Source of the DNA: a virus | Direction: 5' to 3' (one strand) | DNA length: 64,000 nt | Virus record (IMG/VR): IMGVR_UViG_3300046680_000412 | Location: 1 to 64,000 of that record | In this document: in pieces, positions 8,562 to 16,573 of the stretch | How the letters are laid out: each line of letters opens with the position of its first letter | Position numbering within the stretch: position 1 is the first letter of the stretch | Notes under the pieces: generated by a model | What the model was told of the DNA's origin: nothing | The model's input: the letters and a program-made list of their open reading frames with translations, nothing else | Databases searched by the model: none | Translations under genes and position numbers: made by a program

Positions 8562-9662
8562 ATGCCAGCATTGACGAGAAACGAAGTGAGCGACGCATCG
8601 AACCCGAAGCTCGATGTGTTCATGGCGGATAGCTCTGGGCCGATCAACGTGTCGGAGTTGTCATTTCAGATCTTCGAAAAGGTGTCGACGCCAAGCGTTC
8701 CGACCTTGGTGTATCCGTCATCGGGTCGACAGGTCGTGAACCTCAACGCGTACCCCACGGGCGATCAGCTCGCGACAGGCCACTACGTCGCAAAGTTCAC
8801 GGTGCCGGCCAACGCACTGATCGGCACGTGGGAGATCCGGTGGTACACGCGCTACTTGCCGGCGAGCCCTGAGCAGTTTTTCAGCGAAGAGTTCGAGGTG
8901 CTGTCGTCGGCGTCGCTCGGGGCCGGAGCAACGTACATCAGCGTCGCTGACGTGCGCGCGGCAGGCGTGAACGTCGACCCACCGGATGACGCCACGATCT
9001 TCGCTTCGATTTTGCTTTGGCAGCAAGTGCTAGAGCGCGCTACGCGCCAGTGGTTTCGGCCTATTCCTACCCAGTTCTATCTCGACGGCACCGACAGCGA
9101 CACGCTGCATTTGCCGATTCCGATCATCTCGGTCGAGACACTGAAGATGAACAACGACACGGTGGCGCTCGATCCTGGTCGCTATCGCGTGTACGCGGGA
9201 TGTCTTTTGCCTGACGATCGCAAAAACCCTCGCATCAAGCTCGTCGACACATTCGGGTACGACCGCGACATCTACACGGCGTCCGACCGTACGCAACGAA
9301 GTCGCTTTCACAAGGGTCGGCAAAATCAGTTTGTCAAAGGCGTGTTCGGCTACGTCGAGTCTGATGGCTCAACGCCTGCGATGATCAAGCGCGCGCTGCT
9401 CAAGTTGGTCATTCGGAACCTATCGCTGCCTCTGGTGGGCGATCCGCCGATGGGGCTCGCACCTCCGGCGATCACAACCGGAATGGTCAAGGAGGAATGG
9501 ACCGACGGGCATCAGATCAAATACCAGCTGAGCGGCGGCGAGATCGTACCGCGCAAGCCGGGCCTGAACGGCCTCGTCAACGATCCGGAGGTCGAGATGA
9601 TCATCCGGCTCTACAAGGCCCCGACTGGCATGGCGACGCCTGCCAATCCGACTTGGATCTAA
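8562..9662 (+). CDS. Head-tail connector-like protein with N-terminal beta domain
   Basis: 366 residues; the ATG lies one base after the previous stop. Residues about 1-120 are beta-rich. From about 125 onward the sequence resembles phage head-tail adaptors of the gp6-like group: a helical stretch (YISVADVRAAG... through LLWQQVLERATRQWF) followed by a short beta segment with PIPIISVETLKMN, a typical connector pattern. Its position just before stopper-like and gpS-like genes supports a neck role. In related phages such proteins sit below the portal and form a ring that the stopper binds. The identification is by pattern and gene order only. Confidence 0.6.
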   Translation: MPALTRNEVSDASNPKLDVFMADSSGPINVSELSFQIFEKVSTPSVPTLVYPSSGRQVVNLNAYPTGDQLATGHYVAKFTVPANALIGTWEIRWYTRYLPASPEQFFSEEFEVLSSASLGAGATYISVADVRAAGVNVDPPDDATIFASILLWQQVLERATRQWFRPIPTQFYLDGTDSDTLHLPIPIISVETLKMNNDTVALDPGRYRVYAGCLLPDDRKNPRIKLVDTFGYDRDIYTASDRTQRSRFHKGRQNQFVKGVFGYVESDGSTPAMIKRALLKLVIRNLSLPLVGDPPMGLAPPAITTGMVKEEWTDGHQIKYQLSGGEIVPRKPGLNGLVNDPEVEMIIRLYKAPTGMATPANPTWI

Positions 9663-9666
9663 GGCT

Positions 9667-10089
9667 ATGGTTCAACCTCGACTATTGCACCCCCTCCCGA
9701 CCGACATTCAATCGGTGAACACCTCGGCCACCATCCAAGACGATGGTTACGCCGAGCCCGTGCAGACCGTGAGGTACGAGACAGCCTTCACGGTGCCCGG
9801 ACAGTGGCGCTGGCTCTCCGATCGTGAGCTGCGCATGCAAGACAACGGCGCGGCCGAGTATTCGACTGGCTACGTTCTACTGCTCACGCGCGATCTGCGA
9901 GCACAGAGTAAGCAAGTGAAGCGCGGCGATCGCATTGCCGGTTACGGCTCTGGCGTCGCGCGTGTGGATCTCGACGTCTATGTGACGAAGCTGCGCTACG
10001 AAGGCCACTACCCAAGTCAGTTGGGGCCGGCCATGCTGAAGGTATTTTTCAGCGACCGTCAGCCGGAGCGGCAGAAGCCCGGGGTCTGA
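9667..10089 (+). CDS. Putative head-closure/stopper or neck protein
   Basis: 140 residues, ATG start four bases after the preceding stop. The protein is compact and beta-rich, with a YVLLLTRDLRA segment near 74-84, a KRGDRI turn near 93-98 and a VDLDVYVTKLRYEGHYPSQLG segment near its end. The KRGDRI turn is typical of small barrel-like head-closure proteins. It lies between a connector-like gene and a gpS-like gene, where the stopper normally sits. No direct family match is claimed. Confidence 0.5.
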   Translation: MVQPRLLHPLPTDIQSVNTSATIQDDGYAEPVQTVRYETAFTVPGQWRWLSDRELRMQDNGAAEYSTGYVLLLTRDLRAQSKQVKRGDRIAGYGSGVARVDLDVYVTKLRYEGHYPSQLGPAMLKVFFSDRQPERQKPGV

Positions 10090-10090
10090 G

Positions 10091-10729
10091 GTGCCGAAGA
10101 CCCAATTCAAGATCAAGGGCTTGAAGCGCTGGCGCGCTGCGCTGGACGCCCATGGTTTTGACGAGGTCGCGCGCAAGAACATTCGAAAGGCGACTGCGCT
10201 GAACGGCAAGATCATCGAAGCGGCCGTTCGCAAAGTCATCCAGTCCGGAAAGCTCAAGGCCAATGCGCCGCTGACGATCGCCATCAAAGGATCGAGTAAG
10301 CCATTGGTCGACCACGGCGGGCTCTTCCAAGCCGTTACGTCGCACGTCGTCGACGACTTCACCGTGTTCGTGGGCGTGCTTCGCTCGTCTCCGGCGCATC
10401 GCCTGGTTGAGATGCTGCATGAAGGCGTTGTGATCTCTGTGACGCCCGCGATGCGCGGTATGTTCTTCATGCTGTGGCGCGCCAGCATTGGTGAGATCGA
10501 TCCGAATAGACTGACGGGTCGTGCGGCGGAGCTTTGGGCGCGCATGCCGCGTGACTGGAAGCCGCTTGCGACAGACACCAAGAAGATCGTCATTCCTCCG
10601 CGAAGGTTCATCAAGGCGGGGTTTCGAACCGCGGGAATCATCGCGCTGTGCCGTAAGAACTGGAAAGCGGCGCTCGAAGCATCGTTTCGCGCGCGCAAGA
10701 ACGCAGGCAAAGGCCTGAAGGACGAGTGA
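10091..10729 (+). CDS. Phage virion morphogenesis protein (gpS-like tail completion)
   Basis: 212 residues, GTG start one base after the preceding stop. The N-terminal 60 residues are basic and helical, followed by LxxxGGLFQAV and VxDDFTVFVGV segments. This order is typical of P2 gpS or virion morphogenesis proteins, which help complete the tail-head junction. The C-terminus has a PPRRFIKAGF motif near 170, also typical of this family, followed by a basic helix. At 212 residues it is slightly longer than usual family members. Its position before the tail sheath gene fits. Confidence 0.65.
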   Translation: MPKTQFKIKGLKRWRAALDAHGFDEVARKNIRKATALNGKIIEAAVRKVIQSGKLKANAPLTIAIKGSSKPLVDHGGLFQAVTSHVVDDFTVFVGVLRSSPAHRLVEMLHEGVVISVTPAMRGMFFMLWRASIGEIDPNRLTGRAAELWARMPRDWKPLATDTKKIVIPPRRFIKAGFRTAGIIALCRKNWKAALEASFRARKNAGKGLKDE

Positions 10730-10733
10730 AGCT

Positions 10734-11981
10734 ATGCCGCGATATCGAAAGTGGCCGAAGTGTTTTTCGTTCGACGAAACGCAGCGACGAAACCTGACGT
10801 TTGCTGGCGTGCGCTTGGACCCGACGCGCAATCGCCTCGAACTCGCTCCGGTGGCGAGTGGTCTATTTCCGACGGAGCTCGACCTCTATGCGAAGACGCG
10901 CGTGACAACGCCGGGCGCATGTCGCAAGTGGGCGAGCTTCATGGTGCTCTCGAAGACGCATCGCGACTTTCGCGGCGCGCAAGTCACCGACGTGCGCTTT
11001 CGCTTGAATGACGGAACGACTGAACGCTACTGGAATCAGGGTGCGCAAGCTTGGATCCCTGCCTCGCCAAACAATTGGAATACCGAGCAAGAGGTCGCCG
11101 ACAACATCGCGAGTTGGCCGGTGCAGTCGCTGGGCGTCGTCGTCAATCTCAGCACGACCAACCCCAAAGTCACGCCCTATGTGACCGAGATCAGGTTGCT
11201 GTTCGAAACGGATCTCGTCGCGCTCGAAGACTATGTGATTCGATCGTTTGTCGCTGATCTGAAAGAACAGCTGCGGCCGATTTCGATTCTAGCGATCGAC
11301 TCGACAGGGCAAACATCCATCGACCTGAATAAGATGCTGCAGGCGCCGTATGACGTCGTCGGCGTCGATGCGCTCTACAATAATACCAGCGACCCCGTGC
11401 ACATGGCGCCGGTCACTGGCTGGACCTACGACGCGACGACAAAGCTACTTTTGATCCCCGCCCAGCCGACCGGGCACCGGCTCGAAGTTCGCTTCGCGTG
11501 GCGTCCGCACGTGGTCCTGATGCAGTCGCAAGATTATACAGAGATCGCGAAAATCCCTGTCGTGATCGTCGACGAGACCGAGGTCATGAATACGCGGCAA
11601 ATCCGCGAAAGACCCTACGTCATGAACAAGGCGACGGGGGACGGCTTCATGTTCACAGACGGCCTGCAGGGCGACATCCAGGTGCCGTTACTGCTCATTG
11701 CGCCCAGTTCGCGCGACTTGCACGTCTTTGGCGAAGAGCTCTCGCGTTACTTCGCGAACACAGATTTGCTTCGCGTGCGCGGCCAAGACGAGTTCTATCC
11801 TATCTGGCCAGACAGCATGTTCGTTGATCGCTCGACGCCGATGCAGAAAGAGACTTTCAGCGCCAGAGTGCAGGCGCGAATCTGCAACGCAGTATTCTAT
11901 CCCGAAGATGCCAGGCCGATCACCGGGGTAAAGCGCTTCAAAGTGACAGGCACAGGCGGCCCGACAATTGAAGTCCCCTAA
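10734..11981 (+). CDS. Unidentified neck/tail protein upstream of the sheath
   Basis: 415 residues, ATG start. The first 200 residues are beta-rich with many Trp and Tyr. The last 175, from QSQDYTEIAKIPVV onward, look like an alpha/beta fold with DxFxxDGLQGD and APSSRDLHVFGEELSRYF segments, which may correspond to a tail-terminator-type domain fused to an N-terminal domain. This is inferred from its place between the gpS-like gene and the sheath. It ends 15 bases before the sheath ATG, within which lies a strong AAAGGAGGA ribosome binding site. No family name is assigned. Confidence 0.5.
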   Translation: MPRYRKWPKCFSFDETQRRNLTFAGVRLDPTRNRLELAPVASGLFPTELDLYAKTRVTTPGACRKWASFMVLSKTHRDFRGAQVTDVRFRLNDGTTERYWNQGAQAWIPASPNNWNTEQEVADNIASWPVQSLGVVVNLSTTNPKVTPYVTEIRLLFETDLVALEDYVIRSFVADLKEQLRPISILAIDSTGQTSIDLNKMLQAPYDVVGVDALYNNTSDPVHMAPVTGWTYDATTKLLLIPAQPTGHRLEVRFAWRPHVVLMQSQDYTEIAKIPVVIVDETEVMNTRQIRERPYVMNKATGDGFMFTDGLQGDIQVPLLLIAPSSRDLHVFGEELSRYFANTDLLRVRGQDEFYPIWPDSMFVDRSTPMQKETFSARVQARICNAVFYPEDARPITGVKRFKVTGTGGPTIEVP

Positions 11982-11983
11982 AG

Positions 11984-11990
11984 GAGGATT
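11984..11990 (+). promoter_or_regulatory. Strong ribosome binding site of the tail sheath gene
   Basis: AAAGGAGGA directly follows the preceding TAA and lies about eight bases before ATG 11997. It is one of the best matches to the anti-Shine-Dalgarno sequence seen in the window, as expected for a gene made in hundreds of copies per virion. Confidence 0.7.
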
Positions 11991-11996
11991 CACGAA

Positions 11997-14303
11997 ATGG
12001 TAAAGCGATATGGCCCGACCCGTGGCGCTGGCACGGTGATCGAGGAACAAGAGGGCGATAAGACTATCGCGCCCGGCGCGCTCGGATGGGCGGGCTACGC
12101 TGGCATTCTCGAACGCGGTGACATCGGAAAGCTGATGTTGATCGGCTCGAAGACCGAGCTGTTCAAGCGCACGGGCGGCGTGATTCCCGACAGTTTTTTG
12201 CCCGACTGCGCACTGGACTTCTTCAGTAGCGCCAACGGCGCGGGCGGGCTGGCGCTCGTGCGCGTCACCGACGGCAACGAGATTCAGGCAAGCGCAACGC
12301 TCTTCGCGCGCAAAGCGGGCGTGCTCACGCCGATGGGCGTTCTCAAAGCCGCGAACGGTGGCCGCTGGGGAGGAAAGTCACTCCACATCTCCGGCGAGAT
12401 GGATTCGACCGCTGAAGGCGACGATCTCTCGAACACGACGTTGCAGCTCCCGGGCGGGATGGACACGGACTTCGCCACGGATCGCCTCAAGGGGGGCTAC
12501 GTCGAGCTTCGCGATGTGTCGAATGCTCGCTTTCCGATCATCGGGAACTCAGACACGGGGCTCGTCACAGTCGCGAGCGATCAGACGATGTACGATCAGT
12601 ATGTCGCTGCATCGGGTTCGACGACGCGTTTCTTCATCACGCTCGAAAACGCGGGCAAGGCGGTTTCGTTTCGTATCACCGATGGCGAAGACTCGCCCGA
12701 TTCCGAGTTCGCGATCGAAGCCTATGTCGATGGCTCGCTCGCACGGAAATGGCCGAACCTCCACACCGATCCGTTGAACGCTCGCTACTGGGTCAACGTG
12801 ATCAATAACGACGACTCGAACTACTACGTTCGTGCCGAAGACCTCTGGACGGGCGCGCACACCGCTGCAGTTCGACCAGCGAATCACTACGGCCTGATCG
12901 CTTCGGTTACGGCCGGCGTGCTGACAGCCACCATCAAGGACTTTCAGGCCTCAAGTCCAGGCGGCGGCAACCCGACGCTCACGCTGGCGGGCAGTGAAGG
13001 CACGCTGGCCGACACGTACACGATCACGATGACTAACGCGACGCACGGCAATTTCGAGTCGGAGCGTTTCGGGGCGTTTAGCGCGCTAGTCACGCTCGGC
13101 AGCTCCTACGTGACCGAAAACAAGTGGATCCCCGCGTTCACAGTCACGGCCGGTTCTTCACCGCTGGCCGCTGGCGACGTGCTGACGATTCACTACAAGC
13201 CGTTCCTGAAAGATTCTTTGGTCGGTGGTTTTCTGTATCCCGACAAGGTCCACGCGAAGCGCGAGGCCTACCGCATCATCGCAAACAACTACAACACAAT
13301 CACTGTCGCCGCGGGCTCGGATCTCACTCTGAGCGGCGCCGTCAGCGATGAGTTCATGGTGGTCGCGGCGCTCGAAATGACCGGTGGCGCCGACGGCAAC
13401 GCGGATGTCATCGACGCGAGCTACGAGCAGCAGGCATGGGACGTCGACTTGAGCCCGTTCAACGGACTCGCGGACCAAGGCCTTGGACTTGTGAAGTTCG
13501 CCACTCCGGGCATTACGTCCACTGCGGTGCAAAAAGCCGGCATGGCATACGGAGAGGCCAAGAACCATCAGTACCGTTATGAATGCCCGGCGAACGTCAC
13601 GACCGAGCAAGGCGCTATCGGGCTCGTCAACGACACACTGGGCCGCTCAGACTACGCCGTGATGTCGTGGCCGTCCTACGGCTATGTGCCGGATCCGGAT
13701 CCGTCGTTCGCGCGCGAGGGCCGGCTCAAGTTGATTCCGCTCACGGGCATGATTCACGGTCGCGAAGCACGCATCGCTGCGGACTTCGACGGCTACCACA
13801 AGGCAGAAGCAGGCATCGACGCAATTCTGGCGCGCGTGCTCAAGCTGCCGACACTCGACCAGCGGCTCAACGAAGAGCTGCTCAATCCGGCTGGCATCTC
13901 CGTCATCAAGAAGAAGCAGGGCAACTTCGTGATCTGGGGAGATCGCACGCTGCATCGCGATCCGACGTGGCGCTTCAAGCATCAGCGCGAGCAGATGTCG
14001 TATTACGAGCAAGTTCTCGAAACGTCGTTCGACTTCATCATCTTTGCGATCAACGACTCGCAGAGCGACGCGCCCGCCAAGACGGCACTGATCACGTTCT
14101 TTACGCCCGAGTTCGTCAAGCGTGCGTTGCGCGGCAAGACGTTTGCGGACGCAGCGATCATCAAGGTCGACGAAGAGATCAACACCGACCTCACGCGCGC
14201 TCAAGCCGACAAATACGCAGAAGTCAGTTTGAAGCTCGCTGACACGGTCGAGCGCTTCATCATCAAGATCGGCAAGCAGGGCATCTTCGAGTCGGTGGCG
14301 TAA
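11997..14303 (+). CDS. Contractile tail sheath protein
   Basis: 768 residues, ATG start behind a near-consensus ribosome binding site. The N-terminus (YGPTRGAGTVIEEQEGDKTIAPG) and the C-terminal domain (SFDFIIFAINDSQSD, then TPEFVKRALRGKTFADAAIIKVDEEINT) match the sheath family shared by T4-like phages and other contractile systems: the C-terminal domain builds the sheath lattice through strand exchange. A large variable insertion, residues about 130-470, is beta-rich with Gly-rich loops and probably decorates the sheath exterior. The protein polymerises around the tube and contracts during infection. It is followed by a small beta protein and the tube gene. Confidence 0.85.
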   Translation: MVKRYGPTRGAGTVIEEQEGDKTIAPGALGWAGYAGILERGDIGKLMLIGSKTELFKRTGGVIPDSFLPDCALDFFSSANGAGGLALVRVTDGNEIQASATLFARKAGVLTPMGVLKAANGGRWGGKSLHISGEMDSTAEGDDLSNTTLQLPGGMDTDFATDRLKGGYVELRDVSNARFPIIGNSDTGLVTVASDQTMYDQYVAASGSTTRFFITLENAGKAVSFRITDGEDSPDSEFAIEAYVDGSLARKWPNLHTDPLNARYWVNVINNDDSNYYVRAEDLWTGAHTAAVRPANHYGLIASVTAGVLTATIKDFQASSPGGGNPTLTLAGSEGTLADTYTITMTNATHGNFESERFGAFSALVTLGSSYVTENKWIPAFTVTAGSSPLAAGDVLTIHYKPFLKDSLVGGFLYPDKVHAKREAYRIIANNYNTITVAAGSDLTLSGAVSDEFMVVAALEMTGGADGNADVIDASYEQQAWDVDLSPFNGLADQGLGLVKFATPGITSTAVQKAGMAYGEAKNHQYRYECPANVTTEQGAIGLVNDTLGRSDYAVMSWPSYGYVPDPDPSFAREGRLKLIPLTGMIHGREARIAADFDGYHKAEAGIDAILARVLKLPTLDQRLNEELLNPAGISVIKKKQGNFVIWGDRTLHRDPTWRFKHQREQMSYYEQVLETSFDFIIFAINDSQSDAPAKTALITFFTPEFVKRALRGKTFADAAIIKVDEEINTDLTRAQADKYAEVSLKLADTVERFIIKIGKQGIFESVA

Positions 14304-14373
14304 CGATCGCGGCAGCACGGGCATCCAAGGAACAAAACGGCGCTCGGGCGCCAACGGGAAGGAAACAAGGATC

Positions 14374-14817
14374 ATGTCGAGAGCTACTTTGAAGCGGACA
14401 CTGGGCGAAGCGGGCGCGGGGCTGGACGACTCCAACGGCGCAGACAGATTGTTGGACGTCTTGCAGGCGCTTGCTGCGTCGTCGGGCGAGACGATCGGTT
14501 ATAGCCAAGCGACGCCGTCCACCGGCATCAAGGGCTGCGTGCTGTGCGATTCGCCGAGCTTGCTGGCGAACGTCTACATGAAAGCAGACGTCGCCGGCAC
14601 GGCCGGAACCACGACGGTCGCGGTGCTCGTCAACAACGTGTCGAAAGCCACGTTGTCGATCGACAACGCAGAGGCCGACGGCACCGCCAAGGGCCTCGCC
14701 ATCGGGCTGAAGGTCGAAGCCGGCGACAAGGTCGAGCTGTCGGTCACGGCGGTCGGGACGGCAGCCACAGGCCTATCGGCCACGGTCAGACTCAAGCCGG
14801 TGACGGTCGAGGCGTAG
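14374..14817 (+). CDS. Small beta-sandwich-like tail protein
   Basis: 147 residues, ATG start behind GGAAGGAAACAAGGATC. After a short N-terminal helix, residues 50-147 are Thr/Val/Ala-rich alternating beta strands (TTTVAVLVNN, DKVELSVTAVG, GLSATVRLKPV), typical of an immunoglobulin-like or decoration fold. It lies between sheath and tube, so it may decorate the tail; in other phages this position sometimes holds an extra structural protein. The family is not recognised. Confidence 0.55.
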   Translation: MSRATLKRTLGEAGAGLDDSNGADRLLDVLQALAASSGETIGYSQATPSTGIKGCVLCDSPSLLANVYMKADVAGTAGTTTVAVLVNNVSKATLSIDNAEADGTAKGLAIGLKVEAGDKVELSVTAVGTAATGLSATVRLKPVTVEA

Positions 14818-14868
14818 TCGGCTCGCAATGCCGATCAACAACGAACCCCAACGAAACGGAGGGCAAAA

Positions 14869-15306
14869 GTGAAGGGCGAGATTTTACCCGACCACATCCC
14901 GGTCAACAAATACACGCTTCAGGTCGTGGGACTTCTGTCCATCACGGCGCTCGAAGTGTCGGGAATCGAAGACGAGCTCGAAACGACCGAGTTGCCCGAT
15001 CGCACCGTTGCAAGCGGTGGCTTTCGGAAGGCGACAGAGTTCACGATCAAGGTTCCGCTGCACCACACTGTCGAGCAAGCGGCGCTCGAAAAGTGGTACC
15101 GCGATTCCCAAGACCCGATCGATCCTGCGTACAAAAAACCCGTCACGCTCACGCACGAAAGCCTTTCGGGGCAGACGGCGCGCACGTTTTCACTCGCGGG
15201 CGTCTTCCCCAAGAAGCGCGCTCTCCCGGACCTCGAAGCCAAGAACGAAGGCGAGATCGCGCTGGTCGAGTGGACTCTTTCCGCAGACGACGTCTTGCCG
15301 CTGTAG
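14869..15306 (+). CDS. Tail tube protein
   Basis: 145 residues, GTG start with ACGGAGGGC nine bases upstream. The size and pattern match the T4 gp19-like tube family: an N-terminal segment contributing to inter-ring contact, a SGIEDELETTELPDRT loop near 37-50, a FTIKVPLHHTVEQ strand-turn, a helix with LEKWYRDSQDPID, and a final strand (ALVEWTLSADDVLPL). Hexamers stack to form the DNA channel inside the sheath. The order sheath, small protein, tube, chaperone, tape measure supports the call. Confidence 0.8.
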   Translation: MKGEILPDHIPVNKYTLQVVGLLSITALEVSGIEDELETTELPDRTVASGGFRKATEFTIKVPLHHTVEQAALEKWYRDSQDPIDPAYKKPVTLTHESLSGQTARTFSLAGVFPKKRALPDLEAKNEGEIALVEWTLSADDVLPL

Positions 15307-15368
15307 GCGAGGCGCCGGGGCCGAAGCCTCAAGAAGCTTCTTCACGTTCGTGCCGTGACGGCCTCGCC
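15306..15368 (+). promoter_or_regulatory. Hairpin-forming intergenic element after the tube gene
   Basis: GGCGAGGC (15306-15313) and GCCTCGCC (15361-15368) are perfect inverted repeats separated by 47 bases, which themselves contain the 12-base palindrome AAGAAGCTTCTT (15331-15342). There is no U-rich tail, so it is not a clear intrinsic terminator. It lies at the junction of the highly expressed tube and the weakly needed chaperone, where RNA processing or attenuation would make sense (inference). Confidence 0.45.
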
Positions 15369-15425
15369 CATGTGTTGGTTGACCTATCAAGGCTCGTATT
15401 TTGGGCCGATTGAAGGGACCGTGTG

Positions 15426-16370
15426 ATGACAGAGCCTGCAACAACAGAAGAGCGAAAAGAACCACGTCGGGTGTCGAAATTTCTGGCTCAGCTGCCCGTC
15501 GAAGCCGACGGACAACTGATCGAGCGAAGCGACAAGTCCGAAACTCCGCGGCGCATCTCCACCACGATGCGCGAGTGGGGGCAGCGGATGCCGATCGGCA
15601 TCCTAGACTCCGACGGTCGCCTGCATAAAGACATCGCGATCAAGAAGTGGAAGACCAAAGACGATCGCGAGCTCGGGCGGAAGATCGCGCCAGACGCCAC
15701 GATGACTGAGCACGTGCCGCTGGTGGTCGCGAACATGTGCTCACGCATCGGCCCGCACAACATGGACGAGCTCGATGACACGCGCAAGACGGTCGTCTTG
15801 TCGACGATGTACATGGCCGACGTGTTCTACATCTACATCCTCTTGCGCATGCACACGATGGGCTCGCGCTTGAGTCTGAACGTAGACTGCCCGCGCATCG
15901 GCTGCGGGGTCAGCTTCCCGTATACGGGCGATCTCAACTCGATCGACGTCGTCGCGGTCGAAGACATCGACGCGATCATCTGGCGTTACAATCTCGAAGA
16001 TCCCATCGAGCTCCGGCACAAGCCCGTGACTCATCTTCAAATGGCCTATCCGAAGTGGGGCCTGATGGAGCACGCGAAGAACAATCAGAACGAGACAGAG
16101 ATCAAGGCGCTTGCACTTCAAGGCGCGATCGTCGGCTTGAACGACGAGACCGTGCCGGTCGCGCTTTCACTCGTCGAGATCGATGAGCTGTCGAAGCCTG
16201 ACTTCGAAGGGATGCAAGAGGGCATCAACCAGAACTTTCTCGGTCCGAAGATGGGCCTCGAAGGCTCATGCCAGCCGGAAGTGTGCACCAAGTTCAAGCG
16301 CGGCGGGCATGCATTCAATCTTCCGATCGATTGGAAGTACCGAAATTTTTTCGGCGCTTCTTCCCGATAG
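15426..16370 (+). CDS. Tail assembly chaperone (gpG-like, short product)
   Basis: 314 residues from the ATG at 15426 (an adjacent GTG at 15423 adds one residue). It lies just before the tape measure gene, the invariant place for tail assembly chaperones. Four Cys residues near 157-162 and 280-288 may bind metal. The sequence contains a DIAIKKWKTKDDRELG segment near 60-75 and acidic helices. Near its 3' end the message carries the slippery run AAATTTTTTC; a -1 shift there would join it to the downstream frame. In myo- and siphoviruses the chaperones coat the tape measure during tail assembly and are absent from mature virions. Confidence 0.65.
   Translation: MTEPATTEERKEPRRVSKFLAQLPVEADGQLIERSDKSETPRRISTTMREWGQRMPIGILDSDGRLHKDIAIKKWKTKDDRELGRKIAPDATMTEHVPLVVANMCSRIGPHNMDELDDTRKTVVLSTMYMADVFYIYILLRMHTMGSRLSLNVDCPRIGCGVSFPYTGDLNSIDVVAVEDIDAIIWRYNLEDPIELRHKPVTHLQMAYPKWGLMEHAKNNQNETEIKALALQGAIVGLNDETVPVALSLVEIDELSKPDFEGMQEGINQNFLGPKMGLEGSCQPEVCTKFKRGGHAFNLPIDWKYRNFFGASSR
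16343..16352 (+). promoter_or_regulatory. Programmed -1 ribosomal frameshift site
   Basis: In the chaperone frame the codons read CGA-AAT-TTT-TTC, so the sequence contains two overlapping X-XXY-YYZ heptamers, A-AAT-TTT (16343-16349) and T-TTT-TTC (16346-16352). A one-base backward slip moves ribosomes into the frame that stops at 16565-16567, seven bases before the tape measure ATG. The zero frame ends 18 bases later at 16370. This geometry matches the classical G/GT tail chaperone frameshift of lambda and many other phages. Confidence 0.8.
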
Positions 16371-16567
16371 CATCGGCCGACGAGATTCGGGAAGAAGCGT
16401 TCGTCCTCTATTACTACTCAGAGGGCGGCGTCAAGTACGGCGACATCGAAGAGATGGAGACTGTGGAACGCGCTTGGAACCTCAAGCGTCTTTCGAGACA
16501 GAAGCAGGCCGAGCTGTCCGAGGCAAAAAAGGCGCAGAAGTCCCATCGCGCACGACGACGGAGATAG
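16349..16567 (+). CDS. Frameshift extension of the tail assembly chaperone (gpGT-like)
   Basis: This open segment lies in the -1 frame relative to 15426-16370 and would be fused to it by slippage at 16343-16352, giving a product of about 380 residues. It encodes about 72 residues: a helical stretch with EAFVLYYYSEGGVKYGDIEEME followed by a Lys/Arg-rich C-terminus. It has no convincing start of its own: an ATG at 16268 in this frame lies inside the overlapping chaperone and has no ribosome binding site. In lambda the longer product binds the tape measure protein and the tube subunits. Confidence 0.7.
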   Translation, partial: FRRFFPIASADEIREEAFVLYYYSEGGVKYGDIEEMETVERAWNLKRLSRQKQAELSEAKKAQKSHRARRRR

Positions 16568-16573
16568 GAAAAC

